Shown here: in pieces, positions 12,034 to 19,236 of the stretch
How positions within the stretch are numbered: position 1 is the stretch's first letter
Layout: each line of letters begins with the position of its first letter
Assembly: GCA_031002005.1 (NCBI GenBank)
Contig: CM061920.1
Span: 117,294,095-117,358,094, forward strand
Length of the DNA: 64,000 bases
Reading direction: 5' to 3'
From: Vandiemenella viatica
Taxonomy: Eukaryota > Arthropoda > Insecta > Orthoptera > Morabidae
Made by a program: the position numbers and the translations under genes
The notes under the pieces: generated by a model
What the model saw: the letters and a program-made list of their open reading frames with translations, nothing else
The model's database searches: none
What the model was told of the DNA's origin: nothing

Positions 12034-12588
12034 AGTAGTGTCTGAAGGGGGGAGTGAGCTCAGTTTTTAATTGATTTTAATTGATTTTAATTGAATTGCG
12101 TGGGGGTCTTAATTGATTTTAATTAATGCTAATTGATTTTAATTAATGTTAATTGATTTTAATTAATGTTAATTGATTTTAATTAATGTTAATTGATTTT
12201 GATGGATTTTAATTGATTTTAATTGATTTTAATTGAGGCTAATTGATTTTAATTAATTTTAATTGATTTTAATTGAGACTAATTAATGTTAATTGATTTG
12301 CGGGGGAGCCTTAATTGATTTTAATTAATGTTAATTGACTCACGCCTTGGAGCGGAGGGGAGCCGAGGAACTAGGGGAGTTTAATTGAATGCGGGTTCGT
12401 AATTGAATGCGCACAGCTGCACCACACCCGAATTATCGCTCCCCCGCCGCGCACGTGCCGGTAACTAATTGAATGCGGGTTCGTAATTGAATGAGCACAG
12501 CTGCGCCACACCCTAATTATCGCTCCCCTCGCAGTTGCAGGATGCGGGTTCGTAATTGAATGAGCACAGCCGGAAGCCATTAATTATC
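12034..12588 (+). repeat. Left terminal inverted repeat of the Polinton
   Basis: About 555 bp, near-identical to the reverse complement of 25458-26002. For example, GTGAGCTCAG here reads GTGATCTCAG there. The outer 300 bp is an array of TTGATTTTAA and TTAATGTTAA decamers. The inner part has three modules starting GCGGGTTCGTAATTGAATG (12391, 12475 and 12544) followed by CACAGCTGC and AATTATCGCTCCCC. Beyond 12588 the left side carries an extra block with an (AAC)n microsatellite (12632-12654), then repeats AATTATCGCTCCCCTCGCAG at 12663. Confidence 0.93.
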
Positions 12589-12711
12589 AGGGCGCTAATG
12601 ACCCCCGTCGTCGACGCGCCCTAAAACCCTAATAACAACAACAACAACAACAACAGCCATTAATTATCGCTCCCCTCGCAGCTGCAGCCCCACCCGGCGT
12701 CAGTTTGCAGC

Positions 12712-13376
12712 CATGTCCCGTCTAGTGATGTTGTTCTCTTCTGTCTACCAACTCAACGCTGGTGATACGAAACGTTTGACGATAGGGTTATCGTCCAAAC
12801 ACGAGTTTTGAACCTGTTGTTGTTCTGGAAAAAGTGGGACACAATAAAATTGTTTTAACATACGACGAATGGAACGTCCTGAATCAGGTATTGGGCGTAG
12901 TGTCCGAGTTATTCAACGCCGGCACCGACAGCATCTCGCTTGGTGAGCACACCGTCTCCTGCCGAACGATTGCCGGGGTGAAGACTGTTTGTTTCCACCA
13001 CAATGATGATCCTGCCAGCGGCGTCTTCTTCGGCCAGTCTACTTGGAGGAACTTCGTCGACGCGCAGCCGGCCGTGACCAACGCCTTGACCGTCAAGCAG
13101 AAGTGGGGCTACTTGGTGGCGCGATATTATACTGAATTTGTGGACATTCTAGCTAATAAAGTGCTACGAGACTTCAATATGGCTACAGTGCAAAAACTGA
13201 TTGACATGCATATTAATAATGTTCGTGTAGCTCAAGTGACATACAGTTCTTCATTGGATTATGCGCAATTAAGACTTGAACTCATTGCATATAAAAATTT
13301 GTTAGTATCTGATGATGTAAATAATATTGTAATTAAGAATTATGAACCTGGATATGATGTTTGTGGACCTTATTAA
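12712..13376 (+). pseudogene. Polinton left-end gene of unknown function, one frameshift
   Basis: I do not recognise this protein with confidence. The first 33 codons run from an ATG at 12712 (MSRLVMLFSSVYQL). A one-base indel in the T-run at 12807-12809 then moves the reading frame, and it continues to a stop at 13376 with no other ATG near the junction. The second part has two YDEW/STW-type segments (VLTYDEWNVLNQVL and GVFFGQSTWRNF) that loosely recall PC4-like single-stranded-DNA-binding folds, which is a guess. The C-terminal 60 residues (from VARYYTEF) are helical and are duplicated in the next ORF. It lies alone on the plus strand beside the left inverted repeat and converges on the capsid block. 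Confidence 0.7.
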
Positions 13377-13389
13377 CTAAAGTGTTTAA

Positions 13390-13596
13390 ATCGCATCAGT
13401 ATACTACAAGGTGTTTGTGAGTGAATTGGCTGACAAAGTGTTGAGTGACTACTACACATGTACTGCCTCAGTGTCGAAGTTAATGGATATGTACATCAAC
13501 AACGTTCATCCTATTCATGTGTCTAACAGTTCTACAATTGACTTTGGACAATTAAGGAATGAAATAGTTGCATACAAAAAATTTGATTGTACTTAA
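13390..13596 (+). pseudogene. Partial tandem copy of the C-terminus of the left-end gene
   Basis: The open frame from 13390 to the stop at 13596 has no ATG start before the homology begins. It repeats the last third of the upstream gene: VYYKVFVSELADKVL matches RYYTEFVDILANKVL, and MDMYINNVHPIHV matches IDMHINNVRVAQV. Divergence is substantial, so the duplication is old, yet the frame has stayed open for 69 codons. It may be a non-functional remnant, or be joined to the first gene by read-through or splicing. An AATAAA polyadenylation signal follows at about 13625. Confidence 0.75.
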
Positions 13597-13784
13597 TGAT
13601 GTATGCAGAATTGTAAACAGTAAAGAATAAAATCATTTTACCAGATTTTTCTTGTGTCATTTCACCTATCCTAATTAAATAATAAGATAGTATATATTTT
13701 ATTTAAATCTTTTATTTCACCCACCATTGGGCAATTAAAAATACATTTTCAACAGCGCATATAGCGTTACAAAATAAATGTCCT

Positions 13785-14186
13785 TTACAAAGTTTTTATC
13801 AAATTATTTTTCTTGAGTTCATGTAGAGGCGGGCATCCTAAATCTTCTATATTGTAGCAGACTTTCTTGCGAATAATCTTCTGAAACCAACGAGCCTTCT
13901 CTCGTCCTTTAACGTAAATAATGGAGTCATCTTCATTTGTGATTGCATGTAGAATAGTACATAGTTTGCTAAAGGTTATACCAGCAGCAGTCCAAGGTAT
14001 TCCATGGTAATTATTTGTCAGCCATTTGACTGTTGGCTCATTACCTCCACGTGATGGTGAATTTACAGAGATGCAATGTGTGGCGATAATGTTGTCTGAT
14101 TGCACTACACAGACGGCAACTTCTTTGAAGATAAATACTCCTCCTCTCGTCTTGAATCCTTGAGCGTCCAGGAAGATGGTCGGCAT
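13785..14186 (-). CDS. RNase H/exonuclease-like protein (uncertain)
   Basis: A 134-codon intact ORF. I chose the ATG at 14186 because the longer frame starts with TTG. It opens with a hydrophobic strand ending in an acidic residue (MPTIFLDAQGF), has IIATHCIS in the middle and IIYVKGREKARWF, then NIEDLGCPPL near the end. That order of D, strand-G-x-E-K and a late acidic LGCP motif resembles the RNase H-like/DEDD exonuclease fold seen in small proteins of arthropod mobile elements. The catalytic set is not fully clear, so the function is inference. It is the last gene of the leftward virion block, 35 bp past the major capsid remnant, with polyadenylation-type AAATAAA motifs beyond it (reverse strand, about 13711-13717). 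Confidence 0.6.
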   Translation of the reverse strand: MPTIFLDAQGFKTRGGVFIFKEVAVCVVQSDNIIATHCISVNSPSRGGNEPTVKWLTNNYHGIPWTAAGITFSKLCTILHAITNEDDSIIYVKGREKARWFQKIIRKKVCYNIEDLGCPPLHELKKNNLIKTL

Positions 14187-14220
14187 GATACTGGCTGGCA
14201 ATGATGGGCGTTATCTGGTT

Positions 14221-15425
14221 TTATGCGAGCTTACGCACAACACTTGTTAGCGGTACGTATTCCACAACACGGTCGTGAAGGATTAGACAGTATGCGGCGG
14301 GTGTAGGCTGGAAAATTGTCAGTGCTATCAAACTCCATACGAATATCTACAGGCCCCGTTTTACCGATTCATTTTGATGTGAACAGTCGATTACGGCGAT
14401 AGGAGCAGTAGCGACAAAATCTTCACGGTTTAGTAGCGGTGAAGGATGCTCCCGTTCGTAGTAAGTTTGTTGGAATCTTGCATACATATCGTACAATACT
14501 GTGGTTCGATTTTTCGTAAAGTCCAAATTCATGTTCTCGTAGGGGTACGCCACATCATTTAGAAACACTTTGACGTTGGCAAGATTGCAGTGGTCAAATA
14601 AAGCCGCACTTAATGCTTCATTTCGTTTCCTGTTTGTTTGAAATCCCAGAACAACGAATCTAGGTTTCTCCAGCTGTGTTGATGTTTTCAAAGACCAAAT
14701 TTGAGTTTTGCTTATAGGAAGTAGCGGGTACTCCAACAAATCCCAGCTTCGGAAATTAATTCTAAGTGGCTCCCACTGTCCACAATCTTAAGCAACGCCA
14801 GTTTTTCTCTCTCACTTACTTGTAAATGAGGCACCACCCATGCTAGTTTACTGATGGCGAATTTACTTTTCTGGGGGTTTGGATTGGCTTGTACATATGA
14901 ATTTGTATCGTCCCTAGATCGAATAAGTATTAGTTCTTGTTTTACATTTGCAAGTATCCTTTTAAAGTCTTCACAAAAACCCAAGAGCATACTCAGCGGA
15001 ATACATACATCAAAGTAACCATTTCCAAGATCGCGTTGCCCCCATCCTGAGTTCTCCAACAGACCAATTTGTTGAGGACCAGCAGAAATAAGAGTCTTTA
15101 TTGTGCTTGTGACACCGACATTTCTATTTCGGTCTATTTCAACTCCATTAATTTCTAACCGAATTTCCTCAAATAGGAACGCAAACGCATTGGATGTAAC
15201 AATTGAATTTGTAGCCCCAGTTCCATCTGACTTGAGAAATCTTCCTTCAATATGCAAGAAACTTTCCCCTGGCAGCGTATATGTATCCTGGTTCTGAATA
15301 GGTATCCGAATTTCATCATTATTATTAAATGTTGTGGGCGTATGTGGTTGGTGACTCAAAAACTGTTTACGCGTCACCGACTCATCAAATTCCACACTGG
15401 AAGTTATATCAAGCACTTCATCCAT
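14221..15425 (-). pseudogene. Double-jelly-roll major capsid protein, three frameshifts
   Basis: This is the Polinton major capsid protein, which would build the pseudo-hexameric capsomers. The ATG at 15425 opens MDEVLDITSSVEFDES. Typical segments are visible: IRIPIQNQDTYTLPGESFL, FLFEEIRLEINGVEIDRNRN, then KTSTQLEKPRFVVLGFQTNR and LYDMYARFQQTYY. The frame breaks near 14748, again near 14370 (after HQNESVKRG) and near 14300. The remnant ends at the TAA at 14221-14223. The total of about 400 codons is close to full length, so only small indels separate it from an intact gene. It follows the 52-codon ORF with an 8-bp overlap. Confidence 0.9.
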
Positions 15426-15576
15426 GATTTTTAACTGTATAGCCTAACGACTGTAGGAAGAGCACGTTAGCAGGAGTTAACCGTTTCACTGTAGGTTCAG
15501 CAGGTGTTACCCGTTTCACTGTCGGTTCACTACTGACAATTGTTTGAGTCTGCCTCTTCTTATAACGAGCGCCCAT
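15418..15576 (-). CDS. 52-codon basic ORF between penton and major capsid genes
   Basis: This ORF is too short for most gene finders but well supported by context. Its ATG (15574-15576) overlaps the end of the penton gene, and its stop (15418-15420) overlaps the start of the major capsid gene. It begins MGARYKKRQTQ and contains two copies of EPTVKR(V/L)TPA encoded by a 27-bp tandem repeat (about 15478-15535). It ends in a hydrophobic patch, NVLFLQSLGYTVKN. A basic head with repeats and a short hydrophobic tail would fit a small core or cement protein, but that is inference. The tight double overlap points to one polycistronic or leaky-scanned transcript. Confidence 0.7.
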   Translation of the reverse strand: MGARYKKRQTQTIVSSEPTVKRVTPAEPTVKRLTPANVLFLQSLGYTVKNHG

Positions 15577-16240
15577 TCTTTATATGTAGCCTCAGAGTAA
15601 TAGTTTCTCCTCTGAAATCCACTAAATTGCCGTCCTGATCGACAACTCTAATGTGAATGCTGTTGAGCGTTTTCACCGTGATGGGAAGATAGATGACGTT
15701 TGCAGGTACTTCTACAATCTTGTACCCTGGCGGTACTGTTGGAAAAAACTCGTGTAGTGTATGCCCCAGCTTATCGTTGACGTAATTTCCCGTACATATG
15801 CTGCACTCTATCCTTATCGCGTTAACTTTGAAGATCTGCACAGTGTAGTCTGAGGTATGAAATCCCGGTTTTAACACACGTTTAGAAAATCCAAGCAGTG
15901 AGCCAATTGAGTTTGGTTTCGTGAAATCTATTTCCACAGGTGTTTGTATCTCACACTTGAGTGAATTGTTGTTTGCTTTAATAACCAGTTTCTCGTTATT
16001 TGTAAGCCGAGCCAAATAACTGGCCAAGTCGTCAATATCATACGATCCTGTAGGAATATCTATCACTTTATTCTTCGAGTAATGAAATTTGCAATTTGAC
16101 TTATCAATGTTCGGAATCGAGTTGTATGTTTGAAAATCTACTAAGCCGATCGTATACTCGCCTTGACTCAAATCTATCGGTGGAAAGTAATCACAGCTCA
16201 AGACTGAACTGTTACCGGACAAGCAGAGTGTCACAGACAT
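15560..16240 (-). CDS. Minor capsid (penton-type single jelly-roll) protein
   Basis: A 226-residue intact ORF from the ATG at 16240. It is rich in beta strands, with typical Polinton minor-capsid segments such as YTIGLVDFQTYNSIPNI, IDIPTGSYDIDDLASYL, IGSLLGFSKRVLKPG and ETITLRLHIKN. In Polintons this position and length belong to the penton protein that fills the capsid vertices. A TCAGTC initiator-like motif lies about 25 bp upstream on the coding strand, with a TTTAAAA box about 30 bp before that, inside the end of the protease gene. The ORF overlaps the following 52-codon ORF. Confidence 0.85.
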   Translation of the reverse strand: MSVTLCLSGNSSVLSCDYFPPIDLSQGEYTIGLVDFQTYNSIPNIDKSNCKFHYSKNKVIDIPTGSYDIDDLASYLARLTNNEKLVIKANNNSLKCEIQTPVEIDFTKPNSIGSLLGFSKRVLKPGFHTSDYTVQIFKVNAIRIECSICTGNYVNDKLGHTLHEFFPTVPPGYKIVEVPANVIYLPITVKTLNSIHIRVVDQDGNLVDFRGETITLRLHIKNGRSL

Positions 16241-16275
16241 GTGTTACCCCGACTAAGGTTCATGCAAGACTGATG

Positions 16276-16617
16276 TTATGCATTCTGATGCAGGAATTTT
16301 AAACATAAATGTCCACATATGTGCGTACCGAATTCCTGGTGTCGTTGCACATTGTACTGTATTCTGTTGCCTGCAAAGTATCGCTGCAATTCCAATGGCG
16401 GAGGTAAGTCACCAAAACTATCGAAATATTTCACTACACCATCCTTGTACTTGATGTACGCAACCCAGTGCGTCCCAGCATTTTCAGCACTGTCCAAGTT
16501 CACAATTCCACATTCACGTTCACTAATTTTTTGAGGTAATGCATCGCGCATGAAGACACCACGAAAATGAGGTATACGCAAACGCTTTACATGTCTACGT
16601 ATATCGTCATCGGTCAA
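16276..16617 (-). CDS. Adenain-type cysteine protease (maturation protease)
   Basis: 113 codons as drawn. The catalytic set of the adenovirus-type (Ulp1-like) protease is present: His in GTHWVAY (residue 50), Asp in YFDSFG (66), an oxyanion Gln in RHQEF (94) and Cys in HICGHLCLKF (101). It would cleave capsid precursors. It has no ATG before the conserved N-terminal PHFRGVFMRD; the drawn start is a TTG at 16617, and the frame is open back to 16683. The upstream PLA2 gene is in the adjacent frame and contains an A10 run (T10 on the plus strand, 16631-16640). Expression as a -1 frameshift fusion to the PLA2 protein, or a one-base indel in that run, would explain the missing start. Confidence 0.88.
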   Translation of the reverse strand: MTDDDIRRHVKRLRIPHFRGVFMRDALPQKISERECGIVNLDSAENAGTHWVAYIKYKDGVVKYFDSFGDLPPPLELQRYFAGNRIQYNVQRHQEFGTHICGHLCLKFLHQNA

Positions 16618-17222
16618 CGCCTGATCAGACTTTTTTTTTTCAATCCAGATCCATCTTTCCGGTATGGCTTTAAATACAGACCTTTACCCCTCATTGCAAT
16701 TGCCTCCATGGTTTCATTGTGTCGTTTCTGTTCAGTCAACTGCTTTTTTGCTTCTTTAGCAGCTTTGACGGCTCTGGCGATGGCTGAGGCTCCACCGGCA
16801 AGAGCTCCGGCAGCCGACAATCCGGCAAAAATAGGGATTAAGGGGAGGATTCCACCCTTCTTCGTCTTCTTTTTCTTTTTAATCCCTGCACCCAACTTTA
16901 GCTTGGCACGCATAGCGCCGTTAACTAGTAACGCGGCCGCCCGTTCACCGAACTTTGCATCTTTGGCTTTCATTCTGACTGAAGCCTTCTCTGCGAGTAT
17001 GCGGTCTGCATTACGTCTGTCGGCACCCTGTGCATACGCAATGTCATGCTCCCTGCATGCTGCATCTAGTGGATTGATCCCCGTCTGGCCGAGTTTCAGA
17101 CGTTTTTCAAGTTTCGTCCCGGGTCCACAGAACTGGTAAGTTGGAATGTGTGCCTCAAATGGCATTTTGTCGACGAGCTTGTTTAAGAAGCCACGGCCCT
17201 TCTTCTTCTTCGTAGGAGGCAT
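16614..17222 (-). CDS. PLA2-domain minor capsid protein
   Basis: 202 residues from the ATG at 17222 (MPPTKKKKGRGF), chosen over an upstream ATG at 17315 because it lies just after a TATA/initiator pair. Residues 29-63 form a phospholipase A2 core: calcium loop YQFCGPGT, then DAACREHDIAY with the catalytic His59-Asp60 pair. This is the arrangement seen in parvovirus VP1 and many invertebrate virus-like elements, where it helps membranes be breached. KKKKTKKGG and a hydrophobic Ala/Gly-rich segment (about 122-150) follow, resembling a membrane-active minor capsid tail. The reading frame ends 5 codons after an A10 run, where the protease frame overlaps. Confidence 0.88.
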   Translation of the reverse strand: MPPTKKKKGRGFLNKLVDKMPFEAHIPTYQFCGPGTKLEKRLKLGQTGINPLDAACREHDIAYAQGADRRNADRILAEKASVRMKAKDAKFGERAAALLVNGAMRAKLKLGAGIKKKKKTKKGGILPLIPIFAGLSAAGALAGGASAIARAVKAAKEAKKQLTEQKRHNETMEAIAMRGKGLYLKPYRKDGSGLKKKSLIRR

Positions 17223-17230
17223 TGTTATCG

Positions 17231-17266
17231 ACTGAATGATTTTACGTATTCGCGCGTCTATATATA
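17231..17266 (-). promoter_or_regulatory. TATA plus initiator for the leftward virion block
   Basis: On the reverse strand TATATATA (17259-17266) is followed about 31-33 bp later by an arthropod-type initiator ATTCAGTC (around 17231-17237). The ATG of the PLA2 gene is only about 10 bp further on. The 72-bp gap also holds the start of the divergent ATPase gene, so this looks like a compact divergent promoter. Confidence 0.65.
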
Positions 17267-17294
17267 CCCCGTGCAGCAAAGAAACCTTGTCAAA

Positions 17295-17977
17295 ATGCGA
17301 TTCGTCAAGCAGCAAGCAACATTACCCGTGAGTAATGCAGATGTTGCCGGCACCAAGCGGAAGAAGAACGGACCTCTGTTCCCGAGACAGTGAGAGCGAT
17401 AGTTTGTGGACCGTCAAACTGTGGTAAAACCAATCTTGTGCTGTCCCTGCTGGAACACCCAAATGGGCTTAGATTTGAAAATGTATATGTGTTTTCAAAA
17501 TCGTTGTACCAGCCAAAGTACCAGTTGCTAGGTGAAATACTGAAACCCATTAAAGAAATTAAGTATTTAACATTTAGCGATAATCAGAATGTGCCTCCAC
17601 CTAGTGAAGCGCTACCAAATTCAGTGTTTGTGTTTGACGATGTCTCGTGTGAGAAGCAGAATAATATACGAGATTACTTTTGTATGGGGAGACATAGGTC
17701 AGTAGACTCTTTCTACTTGTGCCAGACATACAGCCGTATACCTAAACAGCTGGTGAGAGACAACGCCAACTTGATTGTACTCTTTAAACAGGACGACATG
17801 AATCTCAAACACATTTATAATGACCACGTGAACACAGATATGCCGTTCAGCGAGTTTAAGAACTTATGTGGTACTTGCTGGAATGCGAGCAAGCATGGAT
17901 TTGCAGTTATTGACAAAGACTGTGATATGTATCATGGACGGTACCGCAACGGGTTTGATTCGTTTTTAAATAAATAG
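17295..17977 (+). pseudogene. FtsK/HerA-type DNA packaging ATPase, one frameshift
   Basis: The genome-packaging ATPase (A32-like). The ATG at 17295 begins MRFVKQQATLPVSN and runs to a TGA at 17391. The main frame is open across the same point and continues to 17977, so a one-base indel near the CCC at 17381-17383 separates the first 30 codons from the rest. The main part has a Walker A motif (CGPSNCGKT), Walker B (SVFVFDDV) and a downstream YLCQTYSRIP segment typical of the family. The main frame has no ATG before Walker A, so without the shift the enzyme cannot be made whole. Confidence 0.88.
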
Positions 17978-18010
17978 ACAAGCACACTAGGTACTATCAT
18001 CATTGCAGCC

Positions 18011-18226
18011 ATGGACAAGTTTGGGAGAACTTCGACGATACAGAGCAGGAGAGTTTTGGTGTACCCACCTCAAAACATACTTCTTACAAAGGACGGTAAT
18101 TTGGATTGCCAAGGTAAAATACTCAAACATGTAGCTGGCCCCATCGATGATGACGATGTGGTAACAAAACGATATGCTAACAAAGCTATTAATGATGGTT
18201 TAATGTTTTTAAAATCGATGAAATGA
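18011..18226 (+). CDS. Small fibre-like protein
   Basis: 71 residues from ATG 18011. The central part, LDCQGKILKHVAGPIDDDDV followed by VTKRYANKAI, has the plan of trimeric phage and viral fibre segments: a GKI-x-x-(V/L)-(A/G)-x-P loop, then a D-rich turn, then a (V/A)-x-K-x-Y helix. This suggests a capsid spike or receptor-binding fibre base, which is inference from motif shape. It lies 33 bp after the ATPase gene, and its TGA overlaps the next gene's ATG (ATGA, 18223-18226). Confidence 0.65.
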   Translation: MDKFGRTSTIQSRRVLVYPPQNILLTKDGNLDCQGKILKHVAGPIDDDDVVTKRYANKAINDGLMFLKSMK

Positions 18227-18501
18227 CTGTGGTTGAAACTATAATTGCAACAGGTGACTTTCAAGATAATGCATACATACTAGATACGGGTCGAAATTAT
18301 CGTGAAATCCAAGTCAATGGTATGATCCTCTCAGTAGACAAACCAAAAAGGGTTGACGTAAAATTGAATTGGGTATACATTAACTATCAAGGAGGAGTAC
18401 TCCATGTGAATCGAGGCGATAAACTTAGTTTTTTCCCCGCATATGAGCCCCACGAGTCGTTTACAGCACATGTGACTTTAACATATAAAATAATACAGTA
18501 A
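18223..18501 (+). CDS. Small beta-rich protein coupled to the fibre-like gene
   Basis: 92 residues from the ATG at 18223, overlapping the stop of the previous gene in an ATGA. I do not recognise the family. The sequence alternates hydrophobic and polar residues (VDVKLNWVYINYQGGVLHVN, FTAHVTLTYKI), as in a single beta-sandwich, which would suit a fibre head domain. The stop-start overlap suggests termination-reinitiation or a shared bicistronic message. The pair may make the two parts of one spike; this is inference. Confidence 0.6.
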   Translation: MTVVETIIATGDFQDNAYILDTGRNYREIQVNGMILSVDKPKRVDVKLNWVYINYQGGVLHVNRGDKLSFFPAYEPHESFTAHVTLTYKIIQ

Positions 18502-18531
18502 CCTCTCATAAGCTTCATTCGATGCTTAAAC

Positions 18532-18942
18532 ATGGATACGTCAACAACTAAACGTGGCATCATAAAGGCCCGAAATGCAATTCGACGCAAGTTACTTGAA
18601 TTGAAAACAGGCCAAATCGACTCTGAGAAATTTTTCAAAGATTCTTTAAGACCTGTGACGGATACAATAGAAAATGTTTTCTTACCTCCGCGACAGCAGC
18701 AGCAGCAGCAGCAACCTCCAGGTATGATCAAAGATTTCTTGAAGTCACTCAATCGAAGTGAAAGAGATTATGATTCGGTGTACGGTGTCCGGAAGAAAAA
18801 TGATTCGCTAATGATTGGAAATACTCCTATGATTATAGATGGAGATGTTATTCGGATTGATGGAAATGAATATGAAAGAACTCAAGGCTTAATGGAACTG
18901 TTGTTCTTAAAAAAACCAAAAAATTTACCAACATGGACTTGA
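18532..18942 (+). CDS. DUF8207-like protein, N-terminal part
   Basis: 136 codons from ATG 18532. A basic, helical N-terminus (RGIIKARNAIRRKLLELK) is followed by a polyglutamine tract from a CAG repeat (about 18690-18713). A compact domain comes next (DSLMIGNTPMIIDGDVIRI, then GLMELLFLKKP). From memory this matches arthropod proteins annotated as DUF8207, which continue directly into the sequence encoded by the next ORF. The frame stops at 18942, just after two A-rich runs (18909-18915 and 18918-18923). The next ORF is in the -1 frame, so the two are probably one protein split by a frameshift. Confidence 0.7.
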   Translation: MDTSTTKRGIIKARNAIRRKLLELKTGQIDSEKFFKDSLRPVTDTIENVFLPPRQQQQQQQPPGMIKDFLKSLNRSERDYDSVYGVRKKNDSLMIGNTPMIIDGDVIRIDGNEYERTQGLMELLFLKKPKNLPTWT

Positions 18943-19235
18943 AAAGTTATTATGAAATACTAGACACCACGAATGCACACAGAGTGAAATTTATTCCATC
19001 TGGACAAGTTTTGAAAAATACAACCACTAAGTATAAAAACATAATCTCTAAACTTGACAATCAGTCGGGTTCTGGTCTTCTTCCCATGAAGGAATATGTG
19101 TATTGGGACGATCCGAATGAGCTCGTTGAAAGATTGAAATTACTTACCGCATCAACATCAGCAGGACACACTGCACACTCCAACGAAATTTTGTCGGTGA
19201 TTGAAGAACTTCGTGAGAGAGACATTATCGTGTAA
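18933..19235 (+). CDS. DUF8207-like protein, C-terminal part (-1 frame)
   Basis: 100 codons as drawn from the ATG at 18933, but the frame is open upstream past the A-rich runs and overlaps the previous ORF. It contains DLKSYYEILDTTNAHRVKF, YVYWDDPNELVERLKLL and AGHTAHSNEILSVIEELRE, the conserved C-terminal half of the same family. The function is unknown. These proteins occur beside integrase or capsid genes in arthropod Polinton-like elements. The integrase ATG follows one base after this stop. Confidence 0.72.
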   Translation: MDLKSYYEILDTTNAHRVKFIPSGQVLKNTTTKYKNIISKLDNQSGSGLLPMKEYVYWDDPNELVERLKLLTASTSAGHTAHSNEILSVIEELRERDIIV

Positions 19236-19236
19236 C

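Noticed and set aside
16707..17139. Plus-strand open frame opposite the PLA2 gene (16567-17139)
   Set aside because: It is the antisense shadow of the PLA2-domain gene; no family features.
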